Part shown: piece after piece, positions 1-5,386 of the stretch
Position numbering within the stretch: position 1 is the stretch's first letter
Layout: each line of letters begins with the position of its first letter
Assembly: GCA_007118045.1 (NCBI GenBank)
Contig: SKTG01000421.1
Location: 1-5,952, forward strand
Direction: 5' to 3'
Length of the DNA stretch: 5,952 bases
Source: Nitriliruptoraceae bacterium
GTDB lineage: Bacteria > Actinomycetota > Nitriliruptoria > Nitriliruptorales > Nitriliruptoraceae
Notes under the pieces: generated by a model
The model's input: the letters and a program-made list of their open reading frames with translations, nothing else
Told to the model about the DNA's origin: nothing
The model's database searches: none
Position numbers and translations under genes: made by a program

Positions 1-419
1 GGCACGAGCGTGACCTGCTGCCCGAGACCGCAGGTCTCGCGCACGACCCTCGGACACGGCTGGTGCACGGTGACTTCTTCGCGATGCTCGCGGCCGACGG
101 CTTCGACGTGACGGAGCCGGGTCGGCGTTCCGATGTGATCCTGCTCGACATCGACCATTCACCGGCCCACGTGCTGGATCCGAGCCACGCGGCCTTCTAC
201 ACACCCTCGGGTCTGCGGGAACTGGCGGGGCAGCTGTGGCCGGGCGGGGTCTTCGCGCTGTGGTCGGACGATCCTCCGGATGCGGGCTTCGAGTCATCGC
301 TCGGCGAGGTCTTCGAGCGCTCGCGGGCCGAGGTGGTCACGTTCCCGAACCTCCACACCGGCGGCCGGTCCTCGAACACCGTCTACGTCGCGTCGACGGG
401 ACAGGATCCACGGCGATGA
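1..419 (+). CDS. Spermidine synthase-like protein, C-terminal part (5' end outside window)
   Basis: The reading frame is open from the left edge (first full codon at base 3) to the TGA at 417-419, so the gene is truncated only by the window; the GTG at 63 is internal and not a convincing start. The visible part holds the second half of a Rossmann-like methyltransferase fold. It has an acidic strand VILLDIDHSP, a segment around SHAAFYTPSGL matching the 'Ff...gL' helix of the polyamine aminopropyltransferase family, then the LWPGGVFALWSDD strand and a closing strand SSNTVYVAS. Family knowledge: such proteins bind S-adenosyl-type cofactors, and many actinobacterial members are annotated spermidine synthase without biochemical proof. 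The N-terminal glycine-rich cofactor loop lies outside the window, so true aminopropyltransferase activity cannot be judged. It reads in the same direction as the formate dehydrogenase genes but is separated from them by a structured 138-base gap. A functional link is not evident. Confidence 0.75.
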   Translation, partial: HERDLLPETAGLAHDPRTRLVHGDFFAMLAADGFDVTEPGRRSDVILLDIDHSPAHVLDPSHAAFYTPSGLRELAGQLWPGGVFALWSDDPPDAGFESSLGEVFERSRAEVVTFPNLHTGGRSSNTVYVASTGQDPRR

Positions 420-455
420 ACCGGTGCGTTCGGGGGTCCCGAGACGTACGCTCGC

Positions 456-493
456 CGCGGGAGCCTGGACACGCCGTCCCGCTGGCTCCCGTG
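456..493 (+). promoter_or_regulatory. Leader hairpin A (alternative structure)
   Basis: Bases 456-465 pair with 484-493 as a 10-bp stem with one G-U pair (457/492), closing an 18-base loop (466-483). The core is CGGGAGCC at 458-465 against GGCTCCCG at 484-491. There is no U-run after it, so it is not a standard intrinsic terminator. It competes with hairpin B for the same 484-491 strand. The pairing is read directly from the sequence; a regulatory role is inference. Confidence 0.4.
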
Positions 494-543
494 TCGCCCC
501 CCGGGTCGCCCCCCGGGTCGACACCGACCCCGACGGGAGCCGG
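482..543 (+). promoter_or_regulatory. Leader hairpin B next to the ribosome binding site (alternative structure)
   Basis: Bases 482-491 pair with 534-543 as a 10-bp stem with one G-U pair (483/542). Inside it, 492-496 pair with 519-523 and 497-499 can pair with 515-517, with a 10-base bulge at 524-533. The 3' arm CGGGAGCC (534-541) is a second copy of the left arm of hairpin A, so A and B cannot form together. The stem base ends three bases before the Shine-Dalgarno core at 546-552, where folding could affect ribosome access. Function is inferred only from this position. Confidence 0.4.
494..517 (+). repeat. 12-bp perfect tandem repeat (two copies)
   Basis: TCGCCCCCCGGG occurs twice back to back at 494-505 and 506-517, followed by a further TCG at 518-520. 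The whole lies inside the apical part of leader hairpin B and is flanked by the inverted pair GTGTCG (491-496) and CGACAC (519-524). It may be a replication-slippage duplication in a C/G-rich leader or a pair of protein-binding half sites. The sequence alone cannot separate these. Confidence 0.6.
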
Positions 544-545
544 GG

Positions 546-552
546 GGAGGAG
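546..552 (+). promoter_or_regulatory. Strong ribosome binding site of fdhF
   Basis: GGAGGAG lies five bases before the ATG at 558 and is preceded by a G-run from 542. It is the best Shine-Dalgarno in the window and fixes the start of the catalytic gene at 558. Confidence 0.85.
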
Positions 553-557
553 TACGC

Positions 558-2522
558 ATGCCACGTGAAGAGCGCAGTGGACGCCGCGACGGCCGCCGGG
601 GAGGTGCCAACCGCCGCGTGCGGTTGACCGAGCCGCTCGTACGGGTGGACGGCGTGCTGCGTCCCACGAGCTGGGACGCAGCGCTGGACCGCGCCGCGAC
701 GGGGCTGGCCGACGTGAGCGAGCGGCACGGGTCGGGGGCGCTCGGGATGTTCTCCTGCTCGAAGGCGAGCAACGAGACCAACTACGTCGCGCAGAAGTTC
801 GCCCGGGTCGCGCTCGGGACCAACAACATCGACAGCTGTAACCGCACCTGACACGCTCCGTCCGTCGCCGGTCTGGCGGCAGTCTTCGGAGCAGGTGGCG
901 GGACGTGCTCCTACGAGGAGGTAGAGACCACCGACGTGGTCCTCCTCTGGGGCTCGAACGCGCGTGCGGCGCATCCGATCTTCTTCCACCATCTGCTCAA
1001 GGGACTGCGCAACGGCGCCCGTCTGTACGCGATCGATCCCCGGCGCACGGAGTCCGCGCAGTGGGCCGACATCTGGCTCGGCCTCGACGTGGGTTCCGAC
1101 ATCGCGCTGGCGAACGCGATGGGCAAGGTCGTCATCGACGAGGGCCTGGCCGACCGCCGCTTCATCGAGCACGCCACCACGGGCTTCGAGGACTACGCGG
1201 CGGTCGTCGCGGACTACACCCTCGAGCGTGCCGAGGCGCTCACCGGTATCCCCGGCGACGTGATCCGTGAGACGGCGATCGCCTACGCGTCGGCCCCGCG
1301 TGCGCAGATCTGCTGGACACTCGGGATCACGGAGCACCACAACGCGACCGACAACGTGCTGGCCCTGATCAACCTGGCGCTGCTCACCGGTCACGTCGGC
1401 CGGTACGGCTCCGGGCTCGTGCCCCTGCGCGGTCAGAACAACGTCCAGGGCGGGGGCGACATGGGTGCGTTGCCGAACAAGCTGCCCGGCTTCCAGGACG
1501 TGGAGGACGACGAGCTGCGGGGCAAGTTCGAAGCGGTCTGGGGTCGCACGATCCCCGCCACGAACGGCTGGCACCTCTCGGAGATGTTCGAGGCGATGGA
1601 CGCCGGCACGTTGCGGGGTCTCCACGTGATCGGGGAGAACCCGGCCGATTCCGAGGCCGACGTCGAACACGCGCGGGCGCTGCTGCGCGGCCTCGACACG
1701 CTGGTCGTCCAGGACCTGTTCCTCACCCGGACGGCGGAGCTCGCGGACGTGGTGCTGCCCGCCGCCGCCGACTGGGCGGAGGCCGAAGGCACCATGACCA
1801 ACAGCGAGCGGCGCGTGCAACGTGTGCGGCGGGCCGTCTCACCGCCGGGACAGGCGAGACCGGACCTCGACATCCTGGTCGCCCTCGCCGGACGGTTCGG
1901 ACACGACTGGGGTGGCCTCACCGCGCAGATCGCCTGGGACGAGCTGCGCACGCTCTCGCCGATGCACGCCGGCATGAGCTACGAGCGGTTGGAACGTCTC
2001 GGCGGGATCCAGTGGCCGTGCTGGGACGAGGAGCATCCCGGGGAACGGTTCCTTCACGGTCGCCTGTGGCAGGAGCCCCTGGGGGGCCGGCCGGCGCCGT
2101 TCCTGCCGACCGAGTGGGTGCCGCCCGTCGACCGGCTGGACGACGAGCATCCCTACCGCCTGACGACGGGACGGCACCTCGACGGCTACAACACCGGTGT
2201 GCAGTCCGGTGGCTTCTCCTCGCCCAATCGCAGCTGGGGGACCCTCGATCTGTCGCGGGAGGACGCCGCGAAGCTCGATCTGATCTCGGGCGACCTGGTC
2301 CGCGTGCGGTCCCGGCGGGGGACCGTCGAGCTGCCCGCCCGCGTCAGCGACGCGTTGCGGCCCGGGCTGACGTTCATGGCGGTGCACTACCCCGAGGAAG
2401 CGGACGTCAACGTCCTCACGATCGACACCTGGGACCCGAAGTCGGGCACCGCGGAGTTCAAGGCGACCGCGGTCTCGCTCGAGAAGGTCGACAGCGCCGC
2501 CACCGCGACGGTCGGGACCTGA
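558..2522 (+). CDS. fdhF: Formate dehydrogenase catalytic subunit, selenocysteine-containing, lacking its N-terminal FeS segment
   Basis: This is the Mo/W-bis-MGD subunit that oxidises formate to CO2 in the cytoplasm. Reading the in-frame TGA at 849-851 as selenocysteine gives 654 residues. The frame continues without a stop from 852 through HAPSVAGLAAVFGAG, and Sec98-His99 fall exactly where family members have (Sec/Cys)-His after the NN-(I/V)-D motif. Other landmarks are the dinucleotide-binding IDPRRTES segment, LRGQNNVQGGGDMG with the presumed catalytic Arg291, GENPADSE (359-366), the DVVLP...EGTMTNSERR block (about 399-419), and a C-terminal MopB_CT domain from about 531 with GYNTG at 543-547. 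It lacks the usual N-terminal [4Fe-4S] segment, which is encoded instead at the end of the gene at 4351-5379; its own start (RLTEPLVRVDG) picks up where that segment stops. The Arg-rich first 20 residues contain no Tat motif. The stop is four bases before the next start, so translation is probably coupled. Selenoprotein synthesis needs SelA/SelB/SelC/SelD, none of which is in the window. Confidence 0.93.
849..851 (+). other. In-frame UGA read as selenocysteine (Sec98)
   Basis: The codon before is ACC (Thr) and the codon after CAC (His), giving NNIDSCNRT-Sec-HAPSVAGL. This is the conserved active-site position, which holds Sec in E. coli FdhF and Cys in FdsA-type enzymes. Homology continues unbroken on both sides in the same frame, so this is recoding and not a truncation or frameshift. 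A standard gene caller would split the gene into 558-851 and a false start near 936. Confidence 0.92.
852..893 (+). promoter_or_regulatory. Bacterial SECIS hairpin for SelB
   Basis: Immediately 3' of the UGA, GCUCCG (855-860) pairs perfectly with CGGAGC (887-892). After an internal loop (861-863 / 881-886), GUCGCC (864-869) pairs with GGCGGC (875-880), closing a five-base loop GGUCU (870-874). Counting the U of UGA as 1, the loop bases G22, G23, U24, C25, U26 and a U at 17 match the positions I recall from the E. coli fdhF SECIS, where the loop G/U and the bulged U are recognised by SelB. Here U17 (base 865) may instead form a wobble with G879. The hairpin lies inside coding sequence and encodes HAPSVAGLAAVFGA. 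Confidence 0.88.
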
Positions 2523-2526
2523 CACG

Positions 2527-4320
2527 ATGGACCTCCGCTTCACCGACGCCGAACCGACCGCGCAGGAACGCGACCTCATCGAGGCGACGGTGCCGCGCGT
2601 GGAGGTGGTGGAGCATCCCGGACGGGTGGTCCGCGGCGGTCACGACGCCCGGTCACAGCGTCACCTGCTGCTCCCCGCCCTGGCGGCCGTGCAGGCTGGC
2701 ATCGGACACGTCAGCGAGGGCGCGCTGATGGAGATCTGCCGGCGGCTGACGGTCCCGCCGGCCGAGGCCTACGGCGTGGCGAGCTTCTACGCGCTGATCA
2801 GCACCGAGCCCCGGCCTCCCCGGATCGCACACCTGTGCGACGACGTCGGCTGTGGCCCGTTCGGAGCGGACGAGGTGATCGCGGAGGTGCAGCGTCGGCT
2901 CGGACCCGCCGGCGCCTCGACCGACGGGTCCGGCTGGGCGCGCAGCCCCTGCCTGGGCCAGTGCGACCGGGCGCCCGCGGCGTACCTGCAACGCGCCGGT
3001 CAGGAGGACGCCGTCGTAGCCGGTGCCGACGTCAGCGACGTCGACCACCTCGTCGCGGCGCTGGACGACCACCCGGTGACCGCCCCGGCGGTCACGGTCC
3101 CGCAGCAGGGAGAGCCGGGTCTGCGACTGTTGGCCCGCATCGGCTCCGTCGACCCGACGAGCCTCGTCGACCACCGGGTGCACGGCGGCGGAGAGGCGTT
3201 GCGACGCGCGCTCGAGCTCGGCCCCGACGGGGTCCGCGCCGAGGTGGCGACCGCCAACCTGCGGGGGCGCGGCGGCGCCGCGTTCCCGACGGCCGTGAAG
3301 TGGGACGCGGTCGCGGCCCACGACGACCCGAAGTACCTGATCTGCAACGCCGACGAGTCGGAACCCGGCACCTTCAAGGACCGGGTGCTGCTCGAGGGCG
3401 ACCCCTACCGGCTGCTCGAGGCGATGACCATCGCCGCCTACGCCACCGGGTGCCGGATCGGCTACCTCTACGTCCGCGGCGAGTACCCGGTGGCGACACG
3501 ACGGCTCGCGGACGCGATCGCGACCTCACGGCAGGCCGGCCTGCTCGGCGACGACGTCGCCGGAGCCGGCTTCGCGTTCGACGTCGAGCTGCGCCGTGGC
3601 CAGGGTGCCTACATCTGCGGTGAGGAGACCGCGCTGATGGAGTCCATCGAGGGCCATCGGGGCGAGCCGCGCAACAAGCCGCCGTTCCCCACGGACACCG
3701 GGCTCTTCGGCCGCCCCACGGTGGTCAACAACGTCGAGACGCTCCTCAACGTCACGGACATCGTGCTCGAGGGCGGCCAGGCGTTCGCGGAGCTCGGCAC
3801 CCGCGACTCGACGGGGACGCGGCTGTTCTGCCTGTCGGGGGCGATCGCGGTGCCGGGGGTCTACGAGGTCACCTACGGCGAGACCCTCGGCGCTCTGCTC
3901 GAGCGGGCCGGCGGGGTCACCGGCGAGCTCGCTGCCGTGCTGCTCGGCGGGGCCGCCGGCAGCTTCGTCACCGCGGAGCACCTCGACGTCCCTCTGACCT
4001 TCGAGGCCACCCGGGAACGCGGTCTCGCGCTCGGCTCGGGGGTCGTGATGCCGTTCGACGCCGGCACGGACCTCGGCCGCGTGGTCGCCCGCATCGCAGC
4101 GTTCTTCCGCGACGAGACCTGCGGACAGTGCGTGCCGTGTCGCGTGGGCGTCGTGCGGCAGGAGGAAGCGCTCGTGCGCTACCTGTCCAACGGTCGGGAG
4201 ACGGTCGAGCTCGAGCTGCTCGGCGACATCGATCGCGCGATGACCGACGCGTCGATCTGCGGTCTGGGTCAGACCGCGGCCTCAGCCGTCCGTTCGGCGA
4301 TCGCCCAACGGCTGGTGTGA
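2527..4320 (+). CDS. NuoE-NuoF fusion: NAD-binding diaphorase subunit of formate dehydrogenase
   Basis: This cytoplasmic electron-output subunit of 597 residues would pass electrons from the FeS chain to FMN and then NAD+. Residues 1 to about 185 form a NuoE/FdsG-like domain with a thioredoxin-like [2Fe-2S] site, Cys104-x4-Cys109 and Cys142-x3-Cys146. After a short linker, a NuoF/FdsB-like domain starts near 200. Its marks are LRGRGGAAFPTAVKW (245-259) and CNADESEPGTFKDR (273-286) for FMN/NADH, GAYICGEETALMESIEG (about 360-376), and a [4Fe-4S] site Cys532-x2-Cys535-x2-Cys538 with Cys578. All cluster ligands are present, so it should be active. The two halves are usually separate genes (fdsG/fdsB, nuoE/nuoF); the length is close to NuoE plus NuoF with no extra thioredoxin-like domain between. 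The start is four bases after the fdhF stop with only a weak Shine-Dalgarno, which suggests translational coupling. HoxEF or complex I origin is less likely given the flanking formate dehydrogenase genes. Confidence 0.93.
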   Translation: MDLRFTDAEPTAQERDLIEATVPRVEVVEHPGRVVRGGHDARSQRHLLLPALAAVQAGIGHVSEGALMEICRRLTVPPAEAYGVASFYALISTEPRPPRIAHLCDDVGCGPFGADEVIAEVQRRLGPAGASTDGSGWARSPCLGQCDRAPAAYLQRAGQEDAVVAGADVSDVDHLVAALDDHPVTAPAVTVPQQGEPGLRLLARIGSVDPTSLVDHRVHGGGEALRRALELGPDGVRAEVATANLRGRGGAAFPTAVKWDAVAAHDDPKYLICNADESEPGTFKDRVLLEGDPYRLLEAMTIAAYATGCRIGYLYVRGEYPVATRRLADAIATSRQAGLLGDDVAGAGFAFDVELRRGQGAYICGEETALMESIEGHRGEPRNKPPFPTDTGLFGRPTVVNNVETLLNVTDIVLEGGQAFAELGTRDSTGTRLFCLSGAIAVPGVYEVTYGETLGALLERAGGVTGELAAVLLGGAAGSFVTAEHLDVPLTFEATRERGLALGSGVVMPFDAGTDLGRVVARIAAFFRDETCGQCVPCRVGVVRQEEALVRYLSNGRETVELELLGDIDRAMTDASICGLGQTAASAVRSAIAQRLV

Positions 4321-4339
4321 GCTCGATCGGGAGCCCGGG

Positions 4340-4346
4340 AAGGGAG
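4340..4346 (+). promoter_or_regulatory. Ribosome binding site of the iron-sulfur subunit gene
   Basis: AAGGGAG lies four bases before the ATG at 4351, in the 30-base gap after the diaphorase stop. It supports independent initiation of this gene and its chosen start. Confidence 0.65.
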
Positions 4347-4350
4347 CCGC

Positions 4351-5379
4351 ATGACGATCCAGCACCCACCGGTGGACCGTGAGCCGCCCACGTCCTCGGA
4401 CGAGCACGCGGCGACGGTGACCGTGGAGGTCGACGGGCGGTCGGTGTCGGTGGCCCGGGGGGCGACCCTGCTCGACGCGTGCCGGGCCATCGAGCAACCA
4501 CAGCCGACCCTGTGCTTCCTCGAGACCCTCACGCCGGTCAACGCCTGCCGCGTGTGCGTCGTCGAGGTGGAGGGGAGCCGGCCCCTGGTCCCGTCATGCT
4601 CGCGGCGGGCGGAGGAGGGGATGGTCGTCGCGACGGACTCACCACGGGTCCGCCACAGTCGACGCATGGTGCTGGAGTTCCTGGGCTCCTCGGTGGACCT
4701 GTCCCTCGCCGACGACGTGGCTGGCTGGATGGAGGACTACGGCGCCGACCCGTCACGCTTCGGACCGCCCACGCCGCCCGCCGACGAGCGTGACGGGCGC
4801 CACGCCGGTCACCACGCCTCACCCGGCCCGGAGGCCGGCGCGGAGACGGTGGAGCAACCGGTCAAGATCGACAACGACCTGTACGTACGCGACTACTCCC
4901 GCTGCATCCTGTGCTACCGCTGCGTCGAGGCCTGTGGCGAGGACGCACAGAACACCTTCGCGATCGCGGTGGCCGGCCGCGGCTTCGACGCGCGCATCTC
5001 CACGGAGTTCGACCTGCCGTTGACCGACTCAGCGTGCGTCTACTGCGGCAACTGCATCGAGGTCTGCCCCACGGACGCGTTGATGTTCCGCTCCGAGCAC
5101 GAGCTGCGGCGCGCCGAGGTGTGGGACGAGGACGAGCAACAGGTCACCCGCACCGTGTGCTCGTTCTGCGGCGTCGGCTGCAACCTGGAGCTGCACACGC
5201 AGGACGACCGCATCGTGAAGGTCACCTCGCCGAAGGACCACTCGATCACGCACGGCAACCTCTGCGTCAAGGGACGCTTCGGGTACGACCACGTCCAGGA
5301 GCTCGGCGACGACCTCGCCACGACCCCGATCGACGAGGTGCTGCGCAGCGCGCGGGATGGGTCCGACGCCGGCGGGTGA
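4351..5379 (+). CDS. Formate dehydrogenase iron-sulfur subunit carrying the N-terminal segment of the alpha subunit
   Basis: This 342-residue electron-transfer protein corresponds to the N-terminal third of FdsA/NuoG-like alpha subunits. Domain order: a variable N-terminus; a plant-type [2Fe-2S] domain (about 22-100) with Cys55, Cys66, Cys69, Cys83; a linker (about 100-170) with a His/Gly/Pro/acid-rich stretch at 140-168; a 2x[4Fe-4S] ferredoxin domain with Cys185/188/191/195 and Cys229/232/235/239; and the [4Fe-4S] segment that normally opens the molybdopterin domain, Cys270-x2-Cys273-x3-Cys277-x27-Cys305. The last is followed by Lys307 in CVKGR, matching the lysine thought to bridge the cluster and the cofactor. 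The protein ends soon after, at LATTPIDEV, the point where the product of 558-2522 begins. The two proteins should therefore assemble into one alpha subunit. The His-x3-Cys-x2-Cys-x5-Cys motif expected after the [2Fe-2S] domain is absent. The acidic tail could dock with the Arg-rich start of the partner (inference). Confidence 0.9.
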   Translation: MTIQHPPVDREPPTSSDEHAATVTVEVDGRSVSVARGATLLDACRAIEQPQPTLCFLETLTPVNACRVCVVEVEGSRPLVPSCSRRAEEGMVVATDSPRVRHSRRMVLEFLGSSVDLSLADDVAGWMEDYGADPSRFGPPTPPADERDGRHAGHHASPGPEAGAETVEQPVKIDNDLYVRDYSRCILCYRCVEACGEDAQNTFAIAVAGRGFDARISTEFDLPLTDSACVYCGNCIEVCPTDALMFRSEHELRRAEVWDEDEQQVTRTVCSFCGVGCNLELHTQDDRIVKVTSPKDHSITHGNLCVKGRFGYDHVQELGDDLATTPIDEVLRSARDGSDAGG

Positions 5380-5386
5380 GCGGCCG

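Larger units (their letters stand above)
420..557 (+). promoter_or_regulatory. Structured leader upstream of the formate dehydrogenase operon
   Basis: This non-coding gap lies between the upstream stop and the fdhF start. It contains a short dyad TCGGG-GGT-CCCGA at 430-442, just after the upstream stop; two alternative hairpins sharing the segment 484-491; a 12-base tandem repeat at 494-517; and a strong ribosome binding site at 546-552. I found no convincing -35/-10 pair. TACGCT at 447-452 fits the loose actinobacterial TANNNT -10 shape, but nothing good sits at the matching -35 position. The region could be an operon promoter with a regulated 5' leader, or an attenuating spacer in a longer transcript. 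No known riboswitch class was recognised. Confidence 0.45.

Noticed and set aside
447..452. Possible -10 element TACGCT for the operon
   Set aside because: There is no acceptable -35 hexamer at the right distance, and TANNNT matches are common by chance.
558..620. Tat signal suggested by the Arg-rich N-terminus of the catalytic subunit
   Set aside because: No SRRxFLK-like motif and no hydrophobic segment follow; the NAD-linked diaphorase partner also implies a cytoplasmic enzyme.
558..935. Formate dehydrogenase gene broken by a nonsense mutation or frameshift
   Set aside because: The frame is the same on both sides of the TGA, the intervening codons 852-935 encode conserved active-site sequence, and the TGA is at the selenocysteine position followed by a SECIS hairpin.
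294..1820. Long minus-strand open frame opposite the leader and fdhF
   Set aside because: It is an antisense shadow of the GC-rich coding strand, has no recognisable domain, and spans the leader plus two genes whose plus-strand homology is clear.
2527..5379. Respiratory complex I (nuoEFG) or bidirectional hydrogenase diaphorase (hoxEFU)
   Set aside because: The third gene ends with the molybdoenzyme [4Fe-4S] segment and the operon begins with a Sec-containing formate dehydrogenase domain; no membrane Nuo or hydrogenase genes are present in the window.
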